Assembly (NCBI RefSeq): GCF_014205675.1
Contig: NZ_JACIIX010000008.1
Span: 1-64,000, forward strand
Reading direction: 5' to 3'
Origin: Novispirillum itersonii
Lineage (GTDB): Bacteria > Pseudomonadota > Alphaproteobacteria > Rhodospirillales > Rhodospirillaceae
Length of the DNA: 64,000 nucleotides
Below, in pieces: positions 34,586 to 43,753 of the stretch. How positions within the stretch are numbered: position 1 is the stretch's first letter; each line of letters opens with the position of its first letter. The translations under genes and the position numbers were made by a program. The notes under the pieces were generated by a model, which was given only the letters and a program-made list of their open reading frames with translations, was not told where the DNA came from and did no database searches.

Positions 34586-36028
34586 ATGGAGGTATTTTAT
34601 TCAGCAAACGAACCAGGGGCAGGGAAGTCCACTTCGGCACGGGAGTATATTTTCTCCACCCCGGGACTTTATGTTTACGCAGCCCCTCGCATTGAGTTTT
34701 TGCGCGAGTTGGAGAAAGAATTCATCGTTGCTCGTGGTGGCGGGCACACGCCGGTCATCAGGGTGACGCACTCCGAACCCGATGTGAATTCAGCCCCCAT
34801 CGGGACCGCTATCGCGGCAGCAATGGCCGACCTCGCCGACAGCCCACACGCAGTGTTGTTCATCACCCACCAAGCCCTGGCCCTGGTCGATTGGTCTCGC
34901 CCGGAACTAAATGCCCATTGTTGGCATCTGGTTTGCGATGAGGTGCCGGATGTCTGGACTTCGGGTTGCTTCCGCCTCACGGCATCGCACGACAGGCTGC
35001 GCGACCTGTTTAAGGCCGAACCCCTGGCGACGGAGGATGGTTCCCCCTCACCGGACTGGGTGAGCGTCACTCTCACCACCGAAGGGCACACAATTCGCCA
35101 AACTCGTGAAGATGTTCTCGGCCAGCAGATGGCATCACTCTGGGGAATGATGGCGGACAACCGCACCTGCGTGGGCAAAGCAAGCTTCTTTAACCAAGCT
35201 GCTAAGGGGGGCGAGCGCACCACTCTCGTACTGGGCAGCACCCTCAATGCCGATGTGTTGGCCCCTTTCGCATCCAGGTGGTTCCTGGCCGCGAACTTTA
35301 CCTCCTACCTGCTGTACCGTCTGTGGAGCAAGCAAGGGGCGACCTTCATTGAGCGGCCTATCCCGTCGCTCATCTTGCGCACCATCCCTCTCGGTGAACG
35401 GACACGGATTCACTATTTCTCGGACCGCAACGCCTCCGACACGTTCTTCCGAAACGCAAGCCGCCCGCTGAAAATGGCAGCGGATTGGCTGAACGCGAAC
35501 CTCACCCAGCGGTTCTTCTACTGCTTCAACGAGACACACCACATTCCTCTCACCGGTACCGGGAAGGATTTGGCGCGCAAGGTCACCCCGAAACAGGCGG
35601 GAACCAACGACCTGCGGGATTACACCTGTGCGATCTGGTTGGCCGCAATGGTCCCTGCCGACCACGAGGTCCTGGTCATCAGCAGCTACGGCATCAGCAA
35701 AGAAGACGTGCTCCAGGACCGCGAACGGGAAGCCCTGTACCAATTCGTAATGCGGAGCAACCTGCGCGTTTTTGATTCCGTGGAACCGGTGGACGTTTAC
35801 GTGTTTAGCCGCGCTCAAGCCGAAAGCCTTCAAAGGATGCTGGGCGGCGGCGGCGAACTCCAGCACATTGACGTTGGCATAACCCAGACGCTCAAAGCGC
35901 AGCTTCAGGTCAACAAGGGAGGCCGAAAGCCGAAATACGCCACGAAAGAGGAGCGAGACGCCGCCAAGCGGGAGCAAGACCGCCTCGCCCAACAGCGCAA
36001 GCGTGAGAAGTTGGCAAAAGCCGCGTGA
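34586..36028 (+). CDS. Helicase-like P-loop ATPase, first gene of an unknown operon
   Basis: 480 residues. A P-loop at the very N-terminus (NEPGAGKST, K14), an SF2-type VLFITHQALALVDW segment, and a Walker B-like HLVCDEVPDVW with D118-E119. Residues ~200-430 have a second alpha/beta part (VLVISSYGISKEDVL). The C-terminus is a highly charged basic helix (KPKYATKEERDAAKREQDRLAQQRKR) likely to touch nucleic acid. I do not recognise the exact family; motifs fit an SF2-like helicase or translocase without clear C-terminal motifs V-VI. GGAGAGGTT precedes ATG 34586. It leads four smaller overlapping genes. Confidence 0.65.
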   Translation: MEVFYSANEPGAGKSTSAREYIFSTPGLYVYAAPRIEFLRELEKEFIVARGGGHTPVIRVTHSEPDVNSAPIGTAIAAAMADLADSPHAVLFITHQALALVDWSRPELNAHCWHLVCDEVPDVWTSGCFRLTASHDRLRDLFKAEPLATEDGSPSPDWVSVTLTTEGHTIRQTREDVLGQQMASLWGMMADNRTCVGKASFFNQAAKGGERTTLVLGSTLNADVLAPFASRWFLAANFTSYLLYRLWSKQGATFIERPIPSLILRTIPLGERTRIHYFSDRNASDTFFRNASRPLKMAADWLNANLTQRFFYCFNETHHIPLTGTGKDLARKVTPKQAGTNDLRDYTCAIWLAAMVPADHEVLVISSYGISKEDVLQDREREALYQFVMRSNLRVFDSVEPVDVYVFSRAQAESLQRMLGGGGELQHIDVGITQTLKAQLQVNKGGRKPKYATKEERDAAKREQDRLAQQRKREKLAKAA

Positions 36029-36031
36029 TGC

Positions 36032-36051
36032 GATTCCACAATGATAAATAA
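36032..36051 (+). repeat. Leader repeat, copy 2 (GATTCCACAATGATAAATAA)
   Basis: Matches copy 1 at 34540-34559 in 19 of 20 bases. It starts 3 bases after the ATPase stop codon, so it lies inside the operon, before the second gene. Confidence 0.6.
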
Positions 36052-36079
36052 GAACATAACAACAACATTGGAGGCACTC

Positions 36080-36352
36080 GTGATTTATGAACCAACCACC
36101 CTCGCCGACAAAATCTACCGCTTTCTGGTCGGCAACGCCCTGGTCCGCTCCTCCGCCGAATACTCCCGGTGGATGGGGCGGTCCAGGACCTACCACAACA
36201 CCCTGCGCCAGCAGCACCGTAGCCCCTCCCCAGAGGCGTGGACCAACCTTGCCAGTGCCCTGGGCCTCCTGATGGAGAGACCGCTCCAGCGGCCCACGAA
36301 GGCTGTCCTCGCAGCTTTCCTCGCCGACATCCCCCACGAGGTCCCTCAATGA
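36080..36352 (+). CDS. Small DNA-binding-like protein A (paralogue of the next gene)
   Basis: 90 residues from GTG 36080, which has GGAGG 6 bases upstream; an in-frame ATG at 36041 inside the leader repeat would add 13 residues. Core pattern TLADKIYRFLVGNALVRSSAEYSRWMGRS ... PEAWTNLASAL matches the next gene's product, suggesting a helix-turn-helix-like fold resembling DUF6626-type small proteins. Its stop overlaps the next start as ATGA. Confidence 0.6.
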   Translation: MIYEPTTLADKIYRFLVGNALVRSSAEYSRWMGRSRTYHNTLRQQHRSPSPEAWTNLASALGLLMERPLQRPTKAVLAAFLADIPHEVPQ

Positions 36353-36669
36353 AGTGGGCCGACATCTACACCCCACTGAAGGCTGCTGGTCTGGTGAGCA
36401 CCCAGGCGGACCTGTCTCGGCTTTGCGGCAAAGCGCCCTCTTACGCCTCCAGCCGGAAGAGCCGTGGCAAGCAGCCATCAATGGACAGCCTCGCCCATCT
36501 CCAGGTGTCGCTGGACAGCTTGGATCGCGAATTGAAGCATCTGGTGCTGACCGGGCAGCCGCTCACCGAGGCGCAACAACGAGCCTGTCGTGTCTTGTAC
36601 TTCGTGCAGCAGTCGTTGTGGGACGAACTCCGGGCACGCGCAGCCGCCGGAAAGGTGGTCAGCCAATGA
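36349..36669 (+). CDS. Small DNA-binding-like protein B
   Basis: 106 residues. MKWADIYTPLKAAGLVSTQADLSRLCGKAPSYASSRKSRGKQPSMDSL follows the same pattern as protein A (I-Y-x2-L, ALV/GLV, S-R, G-K/R, S-x2-Y, P-S), so the two are likely tandem paralogues. A second helical half (LTEAQQRACRVLYFVQQSLWDELRAR) is unique to B. Possibly transcription regulators of this operon. Both ends overlap neighbours by ATGA. Confidence 0.6.
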   Translation: MKWADIYTPLKAAGLVSTQADLSRLCGKAPSYASSRKSRGKQPSMDSLAHLQVSLDSLDRELKHLVLTGQPLTEAQQRACRVLYFVQQSLWDELRARAAAGKVVSQ

Positions 36670-37163
36670 CGACGACCTACCACCTGCTCATCGTTGATCC
36701 AGCCGCCTACGAGGCGGAAAACGAACACCTCTACCAGCACCACATCGATGCCACCCCCGGCGTGCTCGAACGGGTCTGGGGTGAAATCGATGGCATCAAG
36801 CAATACGCCCGGACCTGGACCGAGGTGGGGCAAGGGTTCCAGGAGTATCTCAAGCGGGTCCTGGCACCCCTCGCCAACCTGAAGTTCACTGTCGTGGAAG
36901 ACCAATCCTTGGTCCACGCCGTCATTGGCGGTCAGGGTCCACTGTTCCGGCGCGTTGAAGGGACCGCCCAGGAGATCAGCAAGCTGATGGTCGCCGGGTA
37001 TGCGCTGGCGGCGCAAGACCGGCTCAAAGACGAGATGTGGGATGTGATGGCGCTGATGTGGGAGTCGTTCGGCGTCGAGTCGCGTGATGACCTGGATCAC
37101 CTATGGGGTTCGACCTGGGATTTCCTTGCTGGTGGGCGCTCCTATGGGGAGCTATGGCCGTGA
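36666..37163 (+). CDS. Protein of unknown function (operon gene 4)
   Basis: 165 residues from ATG 36666, overlapping the previous stop as ATGA. It has a short beta start (TTTYHLLIVDPAAYEAENEHLYQHH) and a mostly helical body rich in tryptophan and acidic residues (MWDVMALMWESFGVESRDDLDHLWG). No recognised motif. Product levels are tied to the ATPase and the small proteins by translational coupling. Confidence 0.55.
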   Translation: MTTTYHLLIVDPAAYEAENEHLYQHHIDATPGVLERVWGEIDGIKQYARTWTEVGQGFQEYLKRVLAPLANLKFTVVEDQSLVHAVIGGQGPLFRRVEGTAQEISKLMVAGYALAAQDRLKDEMWDVMALMWESFGVESRDDLDHLWGSTWDFLAGGRSYGELWP

Positions 37164-37663
37164 TCCTCTATCTGGTCGCCGACGACGCAGTTGCCCAACA
37201 CCCCCTCATTGCCGATCTGATCAATGAGGGACTGGTGGTACTGGCCGATGGTTGGCGCTTGCCCATTGGGCTCCTGGACCACTTCCGCCGCCACCAATCC
37301 GTGATGGAGAGAGCCGAGATCGCCCCATTCCTGCTGACCTACTATGTCCACCACATCATCCGACAGCCCCACGCCACAGCGGTGTTGCTGCCCCAGCAGC
37401 ACCCTGGAAACAGCTATTTGGGGCTTTTGCTGGGAATTGGCGTCTGGCGTTCACCGGATGAGGTCAACCTCGATCCTTTCCGGAACGAAATCCTTGAGTG
37501 CTACCTTGCTCGCCAAGTAATGGTCAGCTTGGAGATCGCCAAGTGCGCAGCCCACCTGATCGAAAAGACGTACGAGTATGATAGTTACGAGGATGTGCCC
37601 CTCACGAACGAGGTTTTCATTGAGCATTGGGCAGGCAAAAATATTCGCCTCCACACCAGTTGA
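37154..37663 (+). CDS. Protein of unknown function (operon gene 5)
   Basis: 169 residues from ATG 37154; a GTG at 37160 overlapping the previous stop as GTGA is equally possible. It begins MAVILYLVADDAVAQHPLIADLINEG, with an alpha/beta look, then LLTYYVHHIIRQPHATAVLLPQQHPG and a helical C-terminal part. No known family. Last gene before the right boundary of the island. Confidence 0.55.
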   Translation: MAVILYLVADDAVAQHPLIADLINEGLVVLADGWRLPIGLLDHFRRHQSVMERAEIAPFLLTYYVHHIIRQPHATAVLLPQQHPGNSYLGLLLGIGVWRSPDEVNLDPFRNEILECYLARQVMVSLEIAKCAAHLIEKTYEYDSYEDVPLTNEVFIEHWAGKNIRLHTS

Positions 37664-37934
37664 CGGATTTGGGCTCCGTGGGTGGGTGCCGATCAAGAGC
37701 GGCGACATCACGAAACACGCCATCCATTGAGGCATCCTGATTGATGACAAAGACCGTTGGGAAGGCTATTTTCTTACGCTCTTGACAACGCGATTCTCGG
37801 CTCTTCGCGTAAGAACAGCGTAAAAAATCTTTCTTGAACTCATATCGCCTTGATTTTGTTCATAGATTGATGATACCAAGTGCCCCAAGCGTTAATCGCG
37901 ACGGATCTGGTATCCAGTCCTGGTTATCCGGCAG
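37664..37934. other. Right end of the island and junction
   Basis: No gene. Includes TTCTTACGC (37771-37779) inverted relative to GCGTAAGAA (37807-37815), then the boundary repeat, then AT-rich DNA before the first core-genome terminator. Confidence 0.5.
37807..37823 (+). repeat. Right boundary repeat (attR-like)
   Basis: GCGTAAGAACAGCGTAA matches 15 of 17 bases of the left repeat at 24262-24278; the paired motifs also start 11 bases apart. Confidence 0.5.
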
Positions 37935-37962
37935 AAAGGCCCGCCCCATGGCGGGCCTTTTT
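37935..37962 (+). terminator. Strong terminator just beyond the island
   Basis: GGCCCGCC-CCAT-GGCGGGCC then TTTTT. What it terminates is unclear: only the island end and ~110 bases of unassigned DNA lie upstream. Confidence 0.8.
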
Positions 37963-38243
37963 GCATGGAACTGGCCCGGCGGCAGGGAAGGGCGGGCCGG
38001 GCGTGGGGCCGGGTCTCCGGGGCGTTTTCAGGGGCATCCCTGTTCATCTGTGTCATGATGATGACGGTGTTCTGCGACAGGGCGATGATCCGCACTGTCT
38101 TAATCCTGTGGCCGGGATATGGGTGTTTTGGCTGATAGGCGACTTAGGAAAAGAAGACTATTCTGTGGGTCTGAACAGGGTCGCGGCATGGATGTGCCGG
38201 GCTGACCGGGTTTTCCGGCGGACTGATAGGGAATGGAACGCGG
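37963..38243. other. Upstream region of the hybrid kinase gene
   Basis: About 280 bases with no gene seen; expected to hold the kinase promoter. Confidence 0.35.
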
Positions 38244-41200
38244 ATGAAGCGTGTGCTCGCAGGGTTGGTCTTTGTGCTGGGGATGGGGACCACCGTCCTG
38301 CTGGCCGAAGTCGTGACCGGCAATGCGGAGCAGGCAATCCATCAGGTTCTTGATGCGCAGAGCCGGGCTGTCTCGGCGGCGTTCCGCCTGATGGTTGAGG
38401 AACGCATGCAGGCGTTAGGCCGCCTTGCCGACCGCTGGGCGGCGCGGGGCGGCGTTCCGGAAGCGGAATGGCGGCGCGACGTCCGGGGATACCTGAAAGA
38501 TTACGATGCCCTTGATGCCATAGAATGGGTTGATGCCAGCTATGTCGTGCGTTGGGCAGAGCCTGAGGAGGCCCGTCGGCCGATGATCGGCCAGAATCTG
38601 GGGACCGAGCAGCGCCGGCGACAGGCCCTGATGGCGGCGATTGAAACCCGCCGCCCGCAGATGACCGCCCCGATTCAGCTGATGGGCGGGGGGACCGGCT
38701 TCCTGATTTATGCTCCGGTGTTCCGCAACGATGTGTTTGAAGGTGTCGTTGTCGCCGTAAACCGCAGCGGGGCGCTGGTGGAGCACCTTGCGGCGGCAAT
38801 ACAGAGCAATGACGGCGTTGCCCTGACCGTCCGGCACGAAGATGCGGTTATTCTGTCCCCGCGGATCAGGACGGCCCCGCGCGGGGATGTGGTGACGACG
38901 GAGTTTGCCGCCGGGGGCGGGCGCTGGTCGGTGGAGGCCCGGCCGGGTGTTGAGATGGTCCGGGCTTACGCGGGGCACAGCGAGCAGCTGGTGCTGGTGA
39001 TCGGCACCGGATTGACCCTGTTGACCGCACTGCTTCTGTGGTTGCATGGAAAATCACGGGACCGCCTGCTGGATGTGCAGGTGCGGGAGGCCCGGCTGGG
39101 CCTGATCCTTGATACTGCCCCCGATGCGATTCTGACCTTTAACGAACAGGGTGTGATCGAAACCAGCAATGCCGCCGCCGGAAAGATCTTCGGCCTGTCG
39201 GCCAGCGATGTTCCGGGCCTGCATCTCAACCGCCTGATTATCCGCCGGGATGCGGACGGACGGGAAGTGGCGGAAGACCGGATCTGGGAAATTGCGGCGG
39301 GGACGCAGACATCCGGGGCCCTGTTCGGCGTCCGGGGCTGGGTGGAGGAATTTCCGGTCGAAATCTCCATCGCGGAGGGTACCGCCGGGGACCGCAGGCT
39401 GTTCACCGCCATTGTCCGTGATATTTCCGTCCGCGTGACCACGGAAGCGGCGCGGCGCCGGGCTGAGGACATTCTGAAGGCGGCGCTGGATACCATCCCG
39501 GAAGGCTTTGTGGTCTACGACGACCATGACCGGCTGGTGATCTGTAACGAAGCCTACCGGACGATTTATGCGGCCTCCGCCCCGGCAATCCGCCCGGACA
39601 GCAGTTTTGAGGAAATTCTGCGGTATGGCCTCAGCCGGGGCCAGTATCCGCAGGCCGGATATACGCCGGAGGAGCGCCAGCGCTGGCTGATGCAGCGGCT
39701 GCGGCTGCACCGCAATCCCTCCGGCGCGCTGATGCAGCAGACCAATGACGGGCGCTGGCTGCGGATTGAGGAGCGGCTGACCGATCAGGGCTATGTGGTG
39801 GGCCTGCGCACCGATGTCACCGATCTGATGCGGGCCGAGGAAACCATCCGGGCCAGTGAAACCCGGCTGCGGTCGTTGATGGAAAGTTCTCCGGTCGGGG
39901 CCGTTCTGCTGACCGAGCAGGATGTGGTCCTCTATGCCAACCGGCGCATTGCCGACCTGTTCCGCATGCCCGACAATGCTTTCTCCGCCGATTTCCCCGA
40001 AACCCTGTACGCCGATCCGGTGGCGCGTAAAGCCCTGCTGGCTGATTTCGAGCGGCTGGGGGCGGTCTGGGACCGCCCGATGCGGATGTGCCGCCGGGAT
40101 GGGGAAGAGTTCTGGGCCCTGATTTCGGTCAGCCGGGCGCCGGAGCAGCTGAACGCGCACCGGATTGTCTGGGTCTACGATATCGACGAATCCAAGCGTC
40201 TGGCGATGGAGCTGGAGGCCAGCCGGGATCTGTTGCAGCAGCAGGCGAAGGAACTGGCGGATCTGGTGGAGCTGAACGCTAAGGAACGGTCCCGGGCGGA
40301 AGCCGCCACCCGGCTGAAAAGTGAGTTTCTGGCCAATGTCAGCCATGAGATCCGGACGCCGATGACCGGGGTTCTGGGTCTGACCGACCTGCTGCTGGCC
40401 TCGCCGCTGAATGATGAGCAGAGCGTTTATGCCACCCGTCTGAAGCGGTCCGGGCAGACCCTGCTGACCCTGCTGAATGATATTCTCGATTTCTCGAAGA
40501 TTGAGGCCGGACAGCTGAGTCTGGAGCAGGTGGACTTTTCTCCGGTTGAGGTCATTGAGGATGTGTTGACCTTCCTGCGCCCGAAGGCGGAGGAAAAACG
40601 CCTGTCCCTGCGTTCCGACCTGCCGGCCCCGGTGGACGGGCGTCCGGCGGTGGTGGTGGTGGGTGACCCGACCCGGTTGCGTCAGGTGCTGTTTAACCTG
40701 ATCGGCAATGCCATCAAATTTACCGAAGAGGGCAGTGTCTCGGTCCGTCTGCACGCCGAACAGGGGCTGGAGCCGGGGATGATTGATCTGATGCTGGAGG
40801 TGCAGGATACCGGGATCGGAATTCCTCCGGACCGTCAGCAGCAGGTCTTCGAACCGTTCCGGCAGGCGGATTCCTCCACCACCCGGCGCTTCGGCGGTAC
40901 CGGCCTCGGGCTGGCGATCTGCCGTCGTCTTGCCGAGCTGATGGGTGGCGAGATCCGGGTGTTCAGCCGGGTCGGCAAGGGTACCACCTTCACCATTACC
41001 ATGTGCCTGCCGGAGGGCAGCCCGGAGAAGGCGGTCAGTGCCTCTACGGCGGCCTCGCCGATGCCGTCCCCGGTTTCCGGGCGGTCTTACCGCCTGCTGC
41101 TGGCGGAGGATGAGGAGACCAACCGCATGCTGATCACCATCGGTCTGGAACGGCTGGGGCATTCGGTGCGGGCTGTCCCGAATGGGCGGGAGGCGATTGC

Positions 41201-41912
41201 GGCGATTGAGGAGGAAGACTTCGATCTGCTGCTGCTGGATATGCACATGCCGCTGCTGGACGGGCCGGGGGTGACCAGCTATGTGCGGATGTTGCCGCCG
41301 CCGCGCTGTTCCATGCCGGTGCTGGCCCTGACCGCCGATGTTCTGGCTGATCAGCGCCGCCAGTATGAAGAGATCGGGCTGGATGGCTATCTGACCAAGC
41401 CGGTTGACTGGCAGCGCATGCAGGAAACCATTCTGTACTGGTGTCAGGGGCCGTCGGTCCGCGATGGGGCCGGACAGTCCGATGATCTGCCGGAAGGGGA
41501 GGCACTGCCCGCCGGTGCCGTTGCAGCGGACGTTGAACCGGCCCGCCGTAAAGCGCCGCCGGGGTGGCTGCGGGAGATTATGGGGCTGGTCGGCCCGGAG
41601 CGCCTGTTGCCGTTAATGCGGTCTGCCCAGAGCAAGCTGGAAACCGGCGGAGAGCAGGTATCCTGCGCGTTCCTCCGCGAGTCTCTGACGCAGGGGCGGG
41701 AAGCGGCCCATAGCCTGAAGGGGGTTGCCCGTCAGTTCGGGGCGACACAGACCGGGGCCGTGGCGGAAGAGCTGGAACTGAGCCCCTATCTGGGGCCGGA
41801 GGATCCTGCCCTGATTGATGCCCTCAGCCGTCTGGAACTGGCAGCGCAGGCCGATGCGCGGACTCTGGCCGAGCTGATCCGGGATGTGGAGACCGGGGTG
41901 CCCCCGGCCTGA
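38244..41912 (+). CDS. Membrane hybrid sensor histidine kinase (CHASE-PAS-HisKA-HATPase-REC-HPt)
   Basis: 1222 residues. Transmembrane helices at ~5-21 and ~251-272 flank a periplasmic CHASE-type sensor domain ([17 protein letters not shown] ... [10 protein letters not shown]). Three PAS-type domains follow (~281-400, ~410-530, ~540-660). The kinase core has H701 ([10 protein letters not shown]), an ATPase domain with [10 protein letters not shown] and [18 protein letters not shown], a receiver with D999 (LLLLDMHMP), and an HPt domain with H1156 (AAHSLKGVA). This is a complete BarA-type phosphorelay that would hand phosphate to an unlinked response regulator. The ligand is unknown. Confidence 0.93.
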   Translation: MKRVLAGLVFVLGMGTTVLLAEVVTGNAEQAIHQVLDAQSRAVSAAFRLMVEERMQALGRLADRWAARGGVPEAEWRRDVRGYLKDYDALDAIEWVDASYVVRWAEPEEARRPMIGQNLGTEQRRRQALMAAIETRRPQMTAPIQLMGGGTGFLIYAPVFRNDVFEGVVVAVNRSGALVEHLAAAIQSNDGVALTVRHEDAVILSPRIRTAPRGDVVTTEFAAGGGRWSVEARPGVEMVRAYAGHSEQLVLVIGTGLTLLTALLLWLHGKSRDRLLDVQVREARLGLILDTAPDAILTFNEQGVIETSNAAAGKIFGLSASDVPGLHLNRLIIRRDADGREVAEDRIWEIAAGTQTSGALFGVRGWVEEFPVEISIAEGTAGDRRLFTAIVRDISVRVTTEAARRRAEDILKAALDTIPEGFVVYDDHDRLVICNEAYRTIYAASAPAIRPDSSFEEILRYGLSRGQYPQAGYTPEERQRWLMQRLRLHRNPSGALMQQTNDGRWLRIEERLTDQGYVVGLRTDVTDLMRAEETIRASETRLRSLMESSPVGAVLLTEQDVVLYANRRIADLFRMPDNAFSADFPETLYADPVARKALLADFERLGAVWDRPMRMCRRDGEEFWALISVSRAPEQLNAHRIVWVYDIDESKRLAMELEASRDLLQQQAKELADLVELNAKERSRAEAATRLKSEFLANVSHEIRTPMTGVLGLTDLLLASPLNDEQSVYATRLKRSGQTLLTLLNDILDFSKIEAGQLSLEQVDFSPVEVIEDVLTFLRPKAEEKRLSLRSDLPAPVDGRPAVVVVGDPTRLRQVLFNLIGNAIKFTEEGSVSVRLHAEQGLEPGMIDLMLEVQDTGIGIPPDRQQQVFEPFRQADSSTTRRFGGTGLGLAICRRLAELMGGEIRVFSRVGKGTTFTITMCLPEGSPEKAVSASTAASPMPSPVSGRSYRLLLAEDEETNRMLITIGLERLGHSVRAVPNGREAIAAIEEEDFDLLLLDMHMPLLDGPGVTSYVRMLPPPRCSMPVLALTADVLADQRRQYEEIGLDGYLTKPVDWQRMQETILYWCQGPSVRDGAGQSDDLPEGEALPAGAVAADVEPARRKAPPGWLREIMGLVGPERLLPLMRSAQSKLETGGEQVSCAFLRESLTQGREAAHSLKGVARQFGATQTGAVAEELELSPYLGPEDPALIDALSRLELAAQADARTLAELIRDVETGVPPA

Positions 41913-42053
41913 CGCGCGAAGGGTGAGCTGCATTTGCCCTTATCCCCATAAAAAATCACTGTCCTTTGCGGTGGTCTTTGCTATGACCAAGGGGAGAGAT
42001 GCTCTCCGGGGCATCTTCACAGGACATATACCCGACCAGAAGGAGTTGACGGG

Positions 42054-43097
42054 ATGTCGGAGACGGTGAATATCGCCATTCTGGGTGCCAGCGGTTACAC
42101 GGGGGCGGAACTTGTGCGTCTGCTGGTCCGGCATCCGCGCGCCCGAATCGTTGCGCTCACCGCCGACCGCCGCGCCGGTCAGCCGATGGAAGCGGTGTTC
42201 CCGCACCTCGGCGGGCTGGGGCTGCCGACCATGGTGACCATTGCCGAAGTGGACTGGTCCGGCGTTGATGTCTGCTTCTGTGCCCTGCCGCATGGCACCA
42301 CGCAGGAAGTGATCGCCGGTCTGCCGCAGCATGTGAAGGTGGTTGACCTGTCGGCTGACTTCCGGCTGTTTGATCCGGAAGCCTATGCCCAGTGGTACGG
42401 TCACGCCCATATGGCGACCGACCTTCAGAAGAGCGTGGCCTACGGCCTGACCGAAATCCACCGCGAAAAGGTCAAGGCGGCGCGGGTGGTTGCCAACCCC
42501 GGCTGCTATCCGACCGCATCGCAGCTGCCGCTGATCCCGCTGCTGGAGCAGGGGCTGGTGCAGGCCGAAGACATCATCATTGATGCCAAGTCCGGCGTTT
42601 CCGGGGCCGGGCGGTCGGCCAAGGAATCCAACCTGTTCACCGAAGTGACCGAAGGGATCCATCCCTACGGCGTCGCCAGCCACCGCCACAGCCCGGAAAT
42701 TGAGCAGGGCCTTGGCTGGGCCACCGGCAAGGATGTTGTGGTCAACTTCACCCCGCATCTGATGCCGATGAGCCGGGGCATCCTGTCCAGCATCTACGTC
42801 AAACTGGTCGGGGAAACCACGGCGGAAGACCTGCATGCGGCGCTGGTCAAGCGCTATGCCGGGGAGCCGTTCGTCCGGGTGCTGCCGTTTGGCACCGCGC
42901 CGCAGACCCGTTTTGTGCGTGGGTCTAATTTCTGCCTGATCGGGGTGTTCAAGGACCGGGTGCCGGGCCGGGCCATCCTGTTCGGGGCGATCGACAATCT
43001 GGTGAAGGGCGCGTCCGGTCAGGCGATTCAGAACATGAACGTCATGCTGGGCTTCCCTGAGGATATGGGGCTGGAACAGCAGCCGCTGTTCCCGTAA
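42054..43097 (+). CDS. argC: N-acetyl-gamma-glutamyl-phosphate reductase
   Basis: 347 residues. Third step of arginine biosynthesis: NADPH reduction of N-acetylglutamyl phosphate to the semialdehyde. NAD(P)-binding start NIAILGASGYTGAELVRLL, catalytic C151 in VANPGCYPTASQLPL, and SGVSGAGRSAKESNLF. AAGGAG precedes the ATG. The next gene is 47 bases downstream. No other arg gene is in the window. Confidence 0.96.
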   Translation: MSETVNIAILGASGYTGAELVRLLVRHPRARIVALTADRRAGQPMEAVFPHLGGLGLPTMVTIAEVDWSGVDVCFCALPHGTTQEVIAGLPQHVKVVDLSADFRLFDPEAYAQWYGHAHMATDLQKSVAYGLTEIHREKVKAARVVANPGCYPTASQLPLIPLLEQGLVQAEDIIIDAKSGVSGAGRSAKESNLFTEVTEGIHPYGVASHRHSPEIEQGLGWATGKDVVVNFTPHLMPMSRGILSSIYVKLVGETTAEDLHAALVKRYAGEPFVRVLPFGTAPQTRFVRGSNFCLIGVFKDRVPGRAILFGAIDNLVKGASGQAIQNMNVMLGFPEDMGLEQQPLFP

Positions 43098-43144
43098 GCC
43101 GCTTGCTGTTCTGACCCGGTTTTGTCGTGATGTAAGGATGTGAG

Positions 43145-43699
43145 ATGACGGCCTCCCCGATCCTCCTGCCGTGGCAGGGCGTTTTTCCGGTGCTTGATCC
43201 CAGCGTGTTTGTCGCGCCGGGGGCCAGCGTGATCGGCGACGTGGTGATCGGGGAGGCGTCCTCCGTCTGGTTCGGCTGTGTGGTGCGCGGCGATGTGCAT
43301 GAAATCCGCATCGGGGCCCGCACCAACATTCAGGATGGCACCGTGGTGCATGTGTCGAAGGGAAAATTCGGCACCTACATCGGCGATGATGTCCTGATCG
43401 GTCACAACTGCACTATCCATGCCTGTACGCTGGAAAGCGGGTCGTTCATTGGCATGGGGGCGACCATTCTCGACGGTGTGGTGGTCGAAGGCGGGGCGAT
43501 GGTGGCCGCCGGGGCGCTGGTGTCGCCCGGAAAACGGGTGCCGCGCGGCGAGCTGTGGGCCGGGAACCCGGCGAAGAAACTCCGGGACCTGCGGCCGGAA
43601 GAGATGGAGTTCTTCATCCGGCAGTGTGCCCATTACGCTGAAAATGCGGCACAGTACAAGGCGATGATCGAACAGATGGCTCATCCCGGAGCCCTTTGA
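43145..43699 (+). CDS. Gamma-carbonic-anhydrase-like hexapeptide-repeat protein
   Basis: 184 residues. A left-handed beta-helix of hexapeptide repeats (VIGDVVIGEASSVWFGCVVRGD, RTNIQDGTVVHVS) with candidate zinc ligands H in TVVHVS and in VLIGHNCTIHAC, and a C-terminal helix. Family members include carbonic anhydrases and proteins with unknown ligands; activity is not certain. Follows argC by 47 bases; co-transcription is likely. Confidence 0.88.
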   Translation: MTASPILLPWQGVFPVLDPSVFVAPGASVIGDVVIGEASSVWFGCVVRGDVHEIRIGARTNIQDGTVVHVSKGKFGTYIGDDVLIGHNCTIHACTLESGSFIGMGATILDGVVVEGGAMVAAGALVSPGKRVPRGELWAGNPAKKLRDLRPEEMEFFIRQCAHYAENAAQYKAMIEQMAHPGAL

Positions 43700-43753
43700 G
43701 CGTTTCAGGGCGTCTGTTTCTGAACCTGTTCTCCTTCCCATAAAGGCAAGACG

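Larger units (their letters stand above)
24262..37823. mobile_element. Integrated genomic island (about 13.6 kb) behind rpsI
   Basis: Bounded by similar 17-base repeats, with an integrase reading inward from the left end and accessory genes throughout: resolvase, two DNA methylases, a type III restriction enzyme and unknown small genes. Many genes overlap by ATGA/GTGA, and base composition is lower in GC and more mosaic than the flanks. The exact ends are inferred from the repeats. Confidence 0.75.

Noticed and set aside
39054-41246. 730-codon open frame antisense to the hybrid kinase
   Set aside because: The sense strand carries HisKA, HATPase and REC motifs in order; the antisense frame has none.
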